A stretch of 64,000 bases of DNA from Chondrosia reniformis (Eukaryota > Porifera > Demospongiae > Chondrillida > Chondrillidae). The stretch lies in the NCBI GenBank assembly GCA_947172415.1, contig OX359202.1, forward strand, positions 932,501-996,500, in the 5' to 3' direction. The notes under the pieces were generated by a model. That model searched no databases and was not told the DNA's origin. It was given only the letters and a program-made list of their open reading frames with translations. Shown here piece by piece: positions 1 to 11,800 of this stretch. The position numbers were made by a program, and so were the translations under genes. Position 1 is the stretch's first letter, and the number at the start of each line of letters is the position of its first letter.

Positions 1-3000
1 GAAAGCCTCAATTTCTTTAGCACTTATCTCACTCACCTTATGAAAGGTATCCGGATTTCCAAGTGCAAACAGAAGAGGTAGTCTCTTTTCCAACAAGTCA
101 ACAATTTCCGGCCAGACACTATTTACCAGAAAGTTATAGCCTTCAAGAGGCGTGACCCTCTCCTCAGACACGCCTATATTACCAGCTGTAACATCATTCA
201 GTGTCTGGCAGTATGCAGGCAAAAACGTGATGATGTCATCAAACATCACAGCCAATCCGTTTGGATTACCAAGAACCTTTGCACTTATAACCTAATAGGG
301 CATAAACATTCACAGTATGCATTGTATGTTGCCTTTATACTATTTATATACACTTTAAAATTGAATTGAATTGAACTATTGAACAAATACAGATAAGCAT
401 TGTCCCAACACTTTGGAAATCTTTCAATAAGGAAACATCTATAAAATTTCCTGCATTCCAACTTGCTGTTCTAAAATTAGCTTACTCTCTCCATATAGGG
501 CTTAACAATTAAGTTTCGGAACATGGATTCTGCGGAGGTTTGTTTGTTAATGATTGCATAAGTTTGCAGACAGGCAAAGAGCTGAGCTTTGTCCTTCTCC
601 TGAAAACTGTCTAGAAACACTGCTTCCAGTGCATTCTGTAACTTTTGAGTTACTTCTGATATTCTCTGAAGAACAGACAACGGATAACCATAAAAAGGAT
701 ATTATCATAATTATATCATATACACATACGTATATACCTCTCTCTTGATGAAATAATGATTTTATACACTTTCTGCACATAGTTTCTATATAATTACTGC
801 ATGAATAATAAACCTAACTTTTCATATTTCACTAGATGCTCAAAAGTTCGCAACCAAACCATCTCAAAGATAACTATCTAAATCACCATTTCCCTACGTG
901 GTTATCAAGCATATTGTACACACGGTCCCATTTGAACGAGGGTTCATTTTAGTGTTACGTTTGACCTTTACTGCGTAAAATTTTAAAAATGTACTATCAA
1001 TTTCTTCACTATCTAATATAAAAATTGAAAAAGGATGCAACAACAAATATCTTGTACGCAATCACTCCCGAAAAAGGATTACGAAACTTACAGGAGTGAG
1101 TTGCTGAACGAGTGGATGCTCTTGGGTCTGAGACACCAGAAACTGGAGGTGATTGAACTCGACCGCTGATCGAGTCAGTGAAGTGCTGCTTACTGCTCCA
1201 TTACCCTTTCCAAGAACGGGTGAGCTACCACTGATCAGCTCTTCCAAGGAATCAACTGCATCTAAAGCATCAATGAGGTGCTCCAAGAAGACCTGAGGGG
1301 AGGGGAAATGGCATGTGTGCATTTGGCAACAGGTTATTGGAGGTGTGGCAAGAGATTACAGGGGTGTGGCAAGAGGTTATAGGGGGTGTGGCAAGAGGTT
1401 ATAGGGGGCGTGGCAAGAGGTTATAGGGGGTGTGGCAAGAGGTTATAGGGGGTGTGGCAAGAGGTTATAGGGGGTGTGGCAAGAGGTTATAGGGGGTGTG
1501 GCGAGAGGTTATAGGGGGTGTGGCAAGAGGTTATAGGGGGTGTGGCAAGAGGTTATAGGGGGTGTGGCGAGAGGTTATAGGGGGTGTGGCAAGAGGTTAT
1601 AGGGGGTGTGGCAAGAGGTTACAGGGGTGTGGTAACAAGCTTTAGGGGGTGCATTGTATGCAAGACAAGGAAGAAATAGAGTTTATAAGTTAAGATCATT
1701 TGATAGATAGCTCTTATGAGGGTGTGACAGCTTATCTTGGTGGGCGTGGCTGCAAGAGTACCACTCCTACCTTGTTTTGCTGGATCTCCCTTCTCTCCTT
1801 CACCTTGTTACGTACACTTTCCAATATTTGATTAATAGCTATCTTCATAGACTAAATGTATGCACAAAGAAAGATATATGCAACCAATACACCAAAAATA
1901 GCTTAAAATTACTCAAAAATATTCACTATTTAAACTATTGAGGAATTCCTAATTAATGAATTCATGAGATACTTTCTCAGTATGACCATATAAGGAGTTA
2001 TGCATTATGCATTGGCACCACAATCATGGCACCAAGCCCCGGGCTTATATTAGAGATAATATGGTATATGAAATCCAGAGGTATTATTGAGCAACAGCAA
2101 CATAACTTTGCTCAATAATACCTCTGGATTTCATCATGATCGCAACAAACAATCCATATCACTTCATTGTACGTATATGTACTGTACAGGTGCGTAAATG
2201 TTGACCTTCAAAGTTTGAACTTTGTGAAGCACTTGCAAACTATTTCAAAGCAATTCCAAAGTTATTCACAGTGCTTACGAAGTTTTCCAAAGCGCTTATG
2301 AAGTTTTACAAAGTTCGTTTCGAAGTTCGCTGCAAAGAGTCAAGACTATACCATACATATATATAAAAATCAGAAGTTAAAAGAACTAAAGACGCAACAA
2401 CTGCCAATTTATTTCGTATTATTTCGTAATAAATTGAATACGGCCGCCATGTTTTTTTTTGGGCCATCCATACTTAAAGAGTACAACTGCAATATCACAG
2501 TCTCATTGTAATTAACTCTTCCACATACATATGTGTAAATATATACAGAATTCAAAGAATTCAAAGAATTCAAACAGTAAAATATATTAATAGTCCGTTA
2601 ATATGTATTATTATTTATTTACACCCTCAGAGTACGAGAATATGTATAAATTTATGATCAGGTTAAGTGGTTTAACAACACAATGTTTATGATGAAATTC
2701 AAAGCATTCAAAACAGACAAAAACTCAAGTGTCACTTACATATTCACACCCTCAGTAAGATAATGTGTACGATCGAATGTTGTGGTTTCATCAAACTGCA
2801 TCCTTTGTGAAATGACCATATATGGCTTCCCACATTCCTACATTCTATCTATATATATACTATATCTATGGGACTTGAAAAAAATATGCGAAATCTAAAT
2901 AGTTTTTTTGTCACCACCTGACCTCCTATATCAGTTAAATAAGACATCGATCATATGGACACAGAATAAGGTTTCCTTATTTCATGTCATTATAAGAGCT

Positions 3001-6000
3001 TATGTGGTGTTAAAGAACTATATATACGATAAAGGCCCGAGTGGCTACTTATCTTAGAAAACTTTGTGGAAAAATGTGTGTGCTTGTAAGTGTTAATTAT
3101 TTACTGATGAAGGCAGCTGTAGGTTGCCGAAACGTTTAAGTTTTTGATTTGGCTAGTATTTTTGCAAAGTCTTCTAAAATAATTATATATGTTGACTTCA
3201 TAATAAGAAGTGGTGCACCATAAGTCCTTTACTAGTTCCTACATATGTACGTATGACATCGGCTCATCTAAGGATGTATAACTCACACAGATTTCCTCCT
3301 TTAGCTGAGAGAGAGGTACGGAAATGTTGGACAGTGAATGATCCAAACCAGCCTATAACACAAGCAGCATACAATAAAGTGAAAGTAGTGACAGTCTTGT
3401 AAGCGTGCGATATGTGTGTGATGTGTTAGTAATGAATTAAGAAACTTGAAAACATGAACTGTGTAAGATTTTGAATATTTCGATACAGAAATCTTCTTTT
3501 AATGATGTTGCAATATAAACAGTAAAGTAGAACCTCACTTATCCGATGGGACCAGACCTCAGATAAGTGAAACCACCAGATATAAGAATCACAATATTCT
3601 TAATACATTGTGCACACTAATAATAACGTTCTTAATACAGTGTTCAAGTACTCGTCTGCAAGTTTCTCTTGAGTTGCTCCATCCTTCAGGCGGTTGAGTA
3701 CTGCTATTTTATCCTCTAGGGTAAGAACTAAACGCTTTCTTTTCCTGGAATTACTCTTCTCACTGCTCAAAGTAGCCATTTTGTTATCGCCACGAAGGAT
3801 AATCTGAGCAGCCAGTGAATTGGGGTGCGGATAAGTGAGGTTCTACTGTAATAATAACAACAATAACAACAACAACAACAACAAAAATAATAAGAAAAAT
3901 TACATACATGAATGTAAATTACATTCAAAAGTAATACAGGATCCTAAACGTATAATGGCTTTACATATAAATGCACAAGGACTATCAAAATAGTATTTTC
4001 CCAACAGCTGTAAAGTTGTCAAGAAAATAGATAACAGACTATACAATAAGGATATGAACATCATTCTAAAAAGTGGGAATTTTTACTGCACACTCCACAG
4101 TCTTCAATCGGTACATAATCAGCTGTGAAATGTCCTATGGTATTTACTAAATAATGACATAATATAAATTTCCTTTCACAGTAATTTAAAGGTGATAGAC
4201 CAAGTGACATTAGCCTCACTAGTATTGTGAACTAAAACTTCTAGGAGTTTTTTAGATCATGTCCTATAGGTATTTGATAATAATTAATATATTACATATT
4301 ACTGGTGGTATAATATGCATATTGTAACATACGTATGGGTACTGCTATGCAATAGAACACTTATAGCACATCATTAGAGCATGAGGCAACTATTTTAAAT
4401 TACCAAACACTTGGACACACTGACAGTGAATTCATCACTGCAGCTACCCGAAGGATGGCAAGTGATGAAGTAAAAAAAGAGGGGAGATAGTGGAAATTAA
4501 CTAAGCGCCGAGGAAACAGTGTCGAGTATTCTCAAAAGTTAAACGGGAAGGACAAAGAGGAGGACTACAAGGGGGGGGGGGAAGGAAAGGTTAAGAGGTC
4601 TTTGGGAGAAGACCTCAAAAAGAATGGATGGATAACTATTAATCACCATTAACTTTGATTGCAAATATGTACGTATGTATATTGACTCTTATATTTTACT
4701 AAAAGGAATACCTCCTGCATGAAAGAATCTATCTGCAAAGGAAATTATTTATTCACTTATAGTGAATTGTCTCTCGGCACATTGTAGACTGGTCAAAGTA
4801 AGCCACTACTATGTTCATGGATCTACAACCCAATACAAGTGAACCAACCACATTTGGATGTTAATTAAGCAGACATTTTCCATTTGAACACTCTGCAAGA
4901 AGATATGTATAAGTCGTTATAGTATAGCAGGCACCTAGTTAATGTACAAAAGGTATGTCATAAGTCCATTATCTAATACAATGGTATTGTGCAATGCTAA
5001 AGATGAATGATGCAATCAATTTCTATTTGAACACTCATTTAAAGAAGACATATCCATATTGTATATACAGTCAATCTTACTGTATTTAAATGATGCATAT
5101 ATATATATAATGGCAATGTACATTTAGTATCTCATAGGTACATATATAAATGTTTTGTAACCCTAAAAGTGCTCATTTAATAGCAGTACCACATAATTAG
5201 ATTCATAGCTTTGGTACATTATTTAGCACACAACTATATTTTGTGCTATTCAAAGAGCTCCCAAAACTGTGACTATTTTACCTTTGAATAATTAGATTCA
5301 TAGCTATAATGCCTTTGAAGCTAAGGAAACATAAAGAGAATAGACTAAACACAATTTTCTTAGACTAATGACTTAGGGCAAATCTAAATCTCGATATAAT
5401 AACATTTCTAAATCTTTTTGTATCGCTGGTGATGTGGAAGATGTTAGCTTTCAGAATATAATTATAACATGATATAACATCACAAATGATGTTATTACAT
5501 TTGTGATGGAAGACATTTTTGAACGATTGAATGATTATGATGAATTTACTTAACATACAAAATGGCTGACTCTAATAATTAATTGGCCAAATCTTCACAG
5601 AAAGATTTCAAAGAGTAATTACTTGAGTATTGAACATAGACATACAGTACATTAATGACCTACAAGATCAGATCTATTAATTTAGCAGATGATTCTGTAA
5701 GCTATAAAGGAGAAAAGGTATAGGGTAAAGGAAAGGTAGGTTTGGCTATAGCTTTTGCCAACAGTTAACAGGGCCAATGGAAACCCTAATTCCATCACTG
5801 ACTGTTCAGATTTGATTAAATCAATGCATTCAATTTAAATTTCACTTTTCGGGAGATGTACGCAACCTGATACAGATTTAACCCTAACATAGCAACAGGT
5901 TCACTTAGTGCCCATTAAAAACACTGCCAAGCTGGTAAGAAGCAAATATTTATACACTCTCATAGACCTACCTACCAGTTTAGACGAGAGGTTCACAAAG

Positions 6001-6281
6001 TCTCCATAGTCGCTATTAATTAGCTCAATCATACCCGCCTGTACAGCAAGTGTAACAAGAAGGAATAATACGTGAAAATAGACCTGCATGTTTATAGAAT
6101 TAAGATCCATGCTTTAACGAACTTTTAAATTCTTGAAATATGTCTCCAAGTCACATCTTAACTGGTCTATTGTAACACGCCTTCTACAATTATTAACAAA
6201 TCGATCAGTGTTGAAATCTTCCTGCATAAAACACTTTTCATCGAAACACAACGGGTCGATTGTCCCCTTTGGGAACGCCAT
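1..6281 (-). CDS. COG2: COG2, conserved oligomeric Golgi complex subunit 2 (5' half; runs off the window start)
   Basis: COG2 is a lobe-A subunit of the COG tethering complex, which acts on the cytosolic face of the Golgi in retrograde vesicle traffic. Seven exons join in frame: 6123-6281, 5976-6038, 3287-3352, 1771-1851, 1092-1292, 486-665 and 1-291, giving about 347 codons against roughly 740 in the human protein. Diagnostic stretches are DPLCFDEKCFMQEDF at the N-terminus, MIELINSDYGDFVNLSSKLAG across exons 2-3, and GYNFLVNSVWPEIVDLLEKR in the last exon; all have direct counterparts in human COG2. The start is the first ATG of exon 1 (6279-6281), which begins MAFPKGTID. The C-terminal half lies beyond position 1. 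The largest intron (3353-5975) holds transposon remains and otherwise nothing I recognise. All junctions used are GT-AG and phase 0. Confidence 0.95.
1337..1632. repeat. 22-bp minisatellite in a COG2 intron
   Basis: About 13 head-to-tail copies of a 22-bp unit of the form gtgtggcaagaggttatagg plus two g. A few copies carry an a-to-g or t-to-c change. It lies in the intron between the exons at 1092-1292 and 1771-1851. The units abut with no unique spacers, so it is a minisatellite and not a CRISPR array. Confidence 0.95.
2068..2134. repeat. Perfect fold-back: 27-bp arms, 13-nt loop
   Basis: The arm at 2068-2094 (atgaaatccagaggtattat onward) is the exact reverse complement of 2108-2134, separated by a 13-nt loop. 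It lies in a COG2 intron. It could be a recent fold-back transposon remnant or a hairpin RNA precursor; the sequence does not decide. Confidence 0.9.
3053..3178. mobile_element. Short element with inverted ends and an internal gatgaag...cgaaacg motif
   Basis: Imperfect inverted ends (cttagaaaactttg at 3053 and caaagtcttctaa near 3177) flank an internal sequence, ctgatgaaggcagctgtagg then ttgccgaaacg. That internal motif type recurs widely in animal transposon remnants. The family is not identified. Confidence 0.45.
3520..3848 (-). mobile_element. Pogo/Tigger-like MITE with a transposase N-terminal fossil
   Basis: Terminal inverted repeats share tagaacctcacttatccg, at about 3528-3545 and inverted at about 3831-3846. 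The minus strand inside, from about 3780 down to about 3645, reads MATLSSEKSNSRKRKRLVLT followed by LEDKIAVLNRLKDGATQEKL. This resembles the N-terminal psq/CENP-B helix-turn-helix of pogo-superfamily transposases. The rest of the transposase is absent, so the element is non-autonomous. The left TIR has a small insertion and I could not confirm a target-site duplication. Confidence 0.75.
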
Positions 6282-6564
6282 TTTGATTTCGATACATAAA
6301 GTTACCCGATAGCTACACCAATTCCCATATGACGACCCGCGAACTGATATTCCGAAAAGCTAGCTGAAGTATACATATTAATTCCTCTATACTTGTTTGA
6401 TATGCAAATTTTGTTCTGTACTAATGTTATAGAATCAGCGCTACACAATATTGACCCACAATTTTAAGGACACCCCACCCCCCATTATTACGTGATCATA
6501 TGCATGTATTTCCTTTATAGATTACTTTAGAATGAAGTAGCTAGAAGGGGAGAGAGAGCTTAGC

Positions 6565-6571
6565 TATAAAA
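6565..6571 (+). promoter_or_regulatory. TATA box of the IL-17-like gene
   Basis: TATAAAA lies 113 nt upstream of the ATG at 6684, so transcription would start near 6595 with a 5' UTR of about 90 nt. The only other gene nearby is COG2, which starts at 6281 on the other strand. Confidence 0.6.
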
Positions 6572-6683
6572 GCCTGCTTCCAGAGACATGCAGCAGAGCA
6601 GAGTGCACAGGAAAAGTATAATAGTGAAAGAGTGTTTATTTATTTAAAAATTATAGAGATTAATATATATTTACAGTTAAAGA

Positions 6684-7283
6684 ATGGATTTTTCTTATAG
6701 TTCACTTGTCAAACTAGTCCTCCTGGTTTCCATGGCTAGCTGTGCTCCAATTAGTGGAAGTGACACAGTTTGCAGTATCTCCGGTATTGTTGAGCAGTGG
6801 GCCTTGGCTGCTGGTGATGATGCTAGAAGGGAAGAATCTACCACTTTGAGGGTCACTGCAACATTTCAACAACTTTCAGACATTAAAACTGAATGGACAG
6901 CTATAAACAGCTCAGCTCATCATCATAGAGTGGTCAGAACAGCTGATATTGGTAATAACTGTGAAGGAATTGAATCTCGAGAGTTGGATCGCAAGGTCAA
7001 TCAGAACACAATGTGTCCTTGGAGCTATGAATGTGATTATGATGAACAGAGGATACCAGCATATATATTTCATACTAAATGTGCTACACAGCGTCCATTG
7101 AATTATCAATCTCAGAACAATCAACCTGGAATTACCTTCTCAATCCTTTGTCAGTGTAAAGATATAGTCACTCCTATGAAGGTTTTAAAATTTAAAAACT
7201 GCACTTCTGAATCTGAAACTGGAATTTGGGAATGGCAGACAGAATATGTAAAGACGGGATGTACTTGTATAAACAGCAGTTAG
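6684..7283 (+). CDS. IL17-like: IL-17-like secreted cystine-knot cytokine (intronless, 199 aa)
   Basis: Predicted secreted signalling protein. Residues 1-20 form a hydrophobic signal peptide (SSLVKLVLLVSMASC). The C-terminal 90 residues carry the order of features typical of IL-17 ligands: a basic stretch, CPWSYECDYDEQRIPAYIF (111-129), HTKC (130-133), paired cysteines ILCQC (154-158), a strand ending near C173, and the terminal EYVKTGCTC (187-195). IL-17B/D likewise have SPW...D...RIP or RYP, then an A-x-C, and end VGCTC. On the family model C133 and C156 or C158 would pair with C193 and C195. The N-terminal 90 residues are not recognised. The single exon is unlike the spliced neighbours. 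N-glycosylation sequons occur at N75, N172 and N197. The assignment rests on motif order read by eye; another cystine-knot growth factor is the main alternative. Confidence 0.75.
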   Translation: MDFSYSSLVKLVLLVSMASCAPISGSDTVCSISGIVEQWALAAGDDARREESTTLRVTATFQQLSDIKTEWTAINSSAHHHRVVRTADIGNNCEGIESRELDRKVNQNTMCPWSYECDYDEQRIPAYIFHTKCATQRPLNYQSQNNQPGITFSILCQCKDIVTPMKVLKFKNCTSESETGIWEWQTEYVKTGCTCINSS

Positions 7284-7394
7284 CAAAAGTCAAGAAGACA
7301 GAAACTCTCTTAGTTACTATATAATTTTAGCAACTGAAATTTCAAATTCTACTTTACCACTTCCAATCTAAACACACAATTTCTCTCAATTATA

Positions 7395-7400
7395 TTTATT
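7395..7400 (-). promoter_or_regulatory. Polyadenylation signal of MRPS23
   Basis: AATAAA on the minus strand, about 95 nt past the MRPS23 stop. It lies between the convergent 3' ends of MRPS23 and the IL-17-like gene. Confidence 0.55.
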
Positions 7401-7494
7401 TAAATCATTTATACTTTAAATTATGACAATATTCACTGTACAGAAATGTTTAAGAAAATGTCTTTAAAGAAACAGTATTTTCCATGGATGCAAT

Positions 7495-8407
7495 TTAAGA
7501 TTGGTAAAGATGTGGCAACAAGTCCAGTATATCGGAAACAGATTTGGGTTTCTGTAGCAAAATGGGAAATACATAATGATAAAAATGCAAAGCAAAGCTA
7601 GAGATATACTTAGATGGATATAAAACATTTTAACAGGACTTGCTTAAAAATCAAAACATGCAGTTGTTGACAGTTATAAGAACAAAATGACATCCACAAC
7701 AAAAATGGCTTCTCACAGAGTCTCACAGCCAGAGAGTACATTATAACCTACATCTACTATTTTGATGTTGCATGATTCAGTACCATAAATAGATTGGCAA
7801 AAACAGAATGGCAATAAAAAAGACAGCAAAAATCTTTGAATTTTAGTACTTGTAAATTCCTTACAGCATAAACGTATTCAGATTTTGGTTCTAGCTTGAC
7901 ATTCTGGACCCTCATCTCTTCTGCAGTCCGTCTCTGAGCTTCATCTTTTGGGAGATTTTCTTCTTTCATTTTTTTAAGTTGCAATTCTACAAATCTAGAA
8001 CCATAAAGATAGGACACATATGTCCATTTAGATTTTTATCATAACCTATATTGGCTTCCTTAGAATGCATGTCCAATGGTTGATTATGCAGTTGATTATA
8101 ATCATGTAGGAATATACTTTTCTGAAATTATCTTGTCTGGAAATGTTTCTCTACTTTCAAGGAGCTGTATGTAGTTGGATTGCTGACCAAACGGCTGGTA
8201 ACACTGCCAAAACCGCTGTCTAAGTTTGTCACTTGGATAAGAGAGTTTGGGGGGCTTTCCGGCAGTTGGATAGTAATCCATCTTTGGTGGAGGGAAGCGT
8301 TCTAGCACTTTCAACCAAACTGGTGGTTCACGAACTATGCCTAGCTTGATGAGACTGTGCATTCGTGATAAAATGGGAACATTTTGCTTGATGAGCCGAG
8401 ACGCCAT
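7495..8407 (-). CDS. MRPS23: Mitochondrial small-subunit ribosomal protein S23 (mS23)
   Basis: Component of the mitochondrial ribosome small subunit. Three exons, 8118-8407, 7865-7994 and 7495-7551, join in frame to 158 aa. The N-terminus MASRLIKQNVPILSRMHSLI followed by KLGIVREPPVWLKVLERFPP matches the S23 pattern (start, then G-x-x-x-x-P-x-W, then FPP). The second exon continues SEKFVELQLKKMKEENLPKD, and the last ends DLLPHLYQS. The length is close to the animal family (about 190 aa in human). The start is the first ATG of the open frame. It lies 448 bp downstream of the HEATR5 stop on the same strand and converges with the IL-17-like gene. Confidence 0.85.
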
Positions 8408-8855
8408 TTTCCTTTTAAATTAATTAACACCCCAGCTAAATGCAGGCTTCATCAGGAAAGGCAGGCGCAAGGTATTAATGAGCACGTGCGACTTCAAGGT
8501 TATTTTTCGGGCTCATGTAACGTATCTAAATATTTTATTCAAAGCTATACAAAGGTTAATACAGTTTTAATTCTTACACTATGCAAATTACGAAATGTAA
8601 TAAAATGGTTAATGGTTTAACAATCTCGTTAATTGGGTTCAAGTTTATACACGCTTTGCATAACTTGGTCTTGCATACCACTTCAAACAAATTACTCCAA
8701 AGACTATGGTATCCTCATACTAGGTTTAGTTCCCTATAGGTCTTTTACTCTAAAGTAGATGTAGCATGTAAGAAATGGTGTATTAGAATTGGATAAGTAC
8801 TGTTGTATGTAAGTATGCAGAATTATAAGACAACCTTTAAAAAAACTGTAATGTA

Positions 8856-11800
8856 CTATTTAAAGTTACTAAAATCAAGTTTCAGTTGTATGGAGGGTTG
8901 GGAAGAGGAGGGAGGTGACATATTTGAAGAGATTCTTCCTTCTCTTCCTCCAGGATGTGAGTTGGTGAAAGTAGATTGCAAAGCCTTTTCCAGGTACACC
9001 TTTAGCTGTGGATGATCTGTCAAGGCTCTCTTCATGGCTGAAAGATACCTTGTTCCAACCTCTTTGACCCTGGAAACGGCAAACTGATACAACTGAGTTT
9101 CTGACTTTTGACTTATAAGATCCTTTAGCAGATCCAAGAGAAGTGTCATGAAGAACACTTGAAGATCTTCACCTATAAACATATGTTAATGTAATCTAAT
9201 TATTGCACATTTCAGGCATAATTTTAGAATGAGACCAATCAGTAAACACAACCTTAATATGGATCTTATCAACAAATCTGTAATATCCAAATTACATTGA
9301 AACTAAAGCATCAGGACTTCCTAAATATAGAATATCTATTAGCTATTATTAGTAGTGGAAATAAAGTATACATTTCAAACTGAAGCATCTAAGATAATAC
9401 TTAAGGGAATTTACTGAAATTTTTAGAAGCCAGTAGACATACATATTAAGCCATATGAACACAGTTTCAACTATAGTTACTCCAAATTATGCTAACATTC
9501 AACACTTGAACAAAGTACAAATTCCTTAAGATGTTTGCAACCCATATTAGTAAGTAAGTAAGTTATCTATATAATTGAAGAATTCTATTGGGACCCAACA
9601 AAGTTCTTCAATTCCATTTGGTTTCAGAACGTGTTTCCATATCTCTTAAACCTGTGATGATTATGTTGGCTGCCTTGGTTTAAAGATTATTAAAAGTTGA
9701 AAATTTAAAAAATGACAAGTAAACTTACTCTCTGCTACTTGAAGACAAACAATTTCAGTTGTTTTCAGGGATTTGATTACTGAATCCACCATTGACGTTG
9801 TCATGACAACAGAGAGCTTAGTTACACGGGAGATAAAGCTCAGAAGAGCAGGTACAAGTGTTGAGATGAGAAAGCCATTTTTTGTGTTTTCAAGCAGCCG
9901 ACAACAAGTTTGTATAGCAAGACGACTTGTAGAGTCCTATAAAATGAAAAGTGACACTTATAATAGGCCTAAAGAAGAAGTAAAAAGTGATATTTTTAGT
10001 AGCTCAAAAGGAGAAAGTGAGGATATATTTTTAGTGGTTCTGGGTTAAATTGCAGTAATGGGGGTTGTTCCTTCTTAATGATTAAATCCTCACACTACTC
10101 ATGTTCCCTGCACTGCACTGACCTTGGGATCTTCCTCGGTGCACTTTGCAACATACTCTACTGCTCTAACCACCTCCCCGGACACCTCCGGCTGGGAGAG
10201 GTCGCTGGAGTGGAGAAGCATAGCCAATAGAATCAGCTTGGTGTCCTTGTTCATGCCTGAAATTGCACTGTCAGCAGAGGAGGAGGAGTTGCCTATGAGG
10301 GACAAGATGGCTGATGCTACAATCTGCTGTTTTTCCTCAGTATCAACTGCCAAGGTGTACTGGAGAGCCAACAAAATGTCCGACTTGCAGGATGCATACA
10401 CATTTGGGTGGGCGGCACACTTCAATAAGAGGTAGACCACACACATGGAGTTTTCAAGCCTGTCCACTGCAGCACTGAACTGGACCACATTTGAAAGGAG
10501 AGAGATAGCTTTGGGCAAGATCATTTTATCTTCTGGTGACAGGGTCTGGGAATCCATTTTGTGTCCATCCTCTGGTAACCAAGGTAACAAGATCACTCCA
10601 ATGATTCTCATGAATCCTTTGGTAATGTCTTCAAAGTGAGACTCAATGGAGTTTTCCATCAGAATTTTGCGAATAAGGACTGCAGTTGCAACAATGTCTT
10701 GGTGCAGAGCTCTATTCTTGCAGGTAAGCAGCATGCGATGCAGCACCCCCAGCAGCTCAACCACAACAATTGGAGATGTAGGCACATATCCTCTGGACCA
10801 CTTGGCGGCTAACAAGGAGTACAGTGAATGTAGTAATGATTGAAGTATCGACGTCTCCTCAGAGAAGTTAGGGTTGCACAATCCTTGAACAATAAGGCCA
10901 AGAAATAATGAATACATCTCTTTAGTTTCGTTCCCTGTTATAGGCAATGGAAATGCACTTTCGGGTTGGGTGGGCGGGACCTCCTTGGCTAGCAGACCTA
11001 GCTGCCCCTCCCACAATATGGCCGCATGCAGCAAAACATACCAGCACTCGTTGAAACAGGGCAGCACAGCCTCAGCGGAATCAGACGTAAAGTAGGTTCC
11101 CTTTGAGGGCAATTGAGTAGAAAACTGAAGTGGTAGTGTCAGTATTGCATAATCTCTCACTGCAGCCTCCCAACACTTGGCCAACATTTTCAAATGTGGT
11201 GTGATTAACACCATTCCTCTCTCTCGTTCGAGAGAACTGGAACTATGAGTAGTAATCTTGATATATAGCTGTAATAGAAACGGAAGTAAACACCATTGAG
11301 ATACGCAATTTATTCAAATATTTAACATTCCACTGAGGAGAGAAATGTGAATTGAATACATTCCTCTGAATTAAAATGTAATCAACACTTCCATGTGCCC
11401 TGTCACACCCCCAAGTACACCAGACACGCCCACTTACCTCTGCCCAAGCACGTAAAACTGCAAGACTTTCCAAAGTGACCACAGCCTCTCCATAGGTTAT
11501 GTTAGCTTCTTCAGGAGTGCCATGTACCTTCTTTAATGACGTCACCAGAAGGGAAAGTACCCTGCTCAGGTCTCCAACATCACCTGACACACCACACGCC
11601 AGCCATTTACTACAGACCTGGCACGCTATGGCAGTAATGTGAGGGGGTGTGTCGGTGGTAAAAGCTGGGCGGAGTGCAGCACCCATTTGAGCCTGGTACA
11701 GCTCGAGGAGGCTGTGTCCGGGATAGTCAGGATCGGGGGTCTTTGAGAATATGTCTACCACATCCTACATGTAATATAAACCATTCTATGACAGGGAGTT

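Noticed and set aside
1337..1632. CRISPR-like array
   Set aside because: Units are contiguous with no unique spacers, in an animal intron. It is a minisatellite; the same applies to 16778-16876, 23888-24140 and 45726-45856.
3103..3140. Hammerhead ribozyme core (ctgatga, a stem-II-like ggcagc/gttgcc, gaaac)
   Set aside because: The core matches, but the only upstream pairing for stem III puts G at the cleavage position, and stem I is weak. The sequence fits the common gatgaag...cgaaacg transposon motif better.
6912..7124. 70-aa ORF on the minus strand inside the IL-17-like gene
   Set aside because: Antisense shadow; no start context, domain or promoter.
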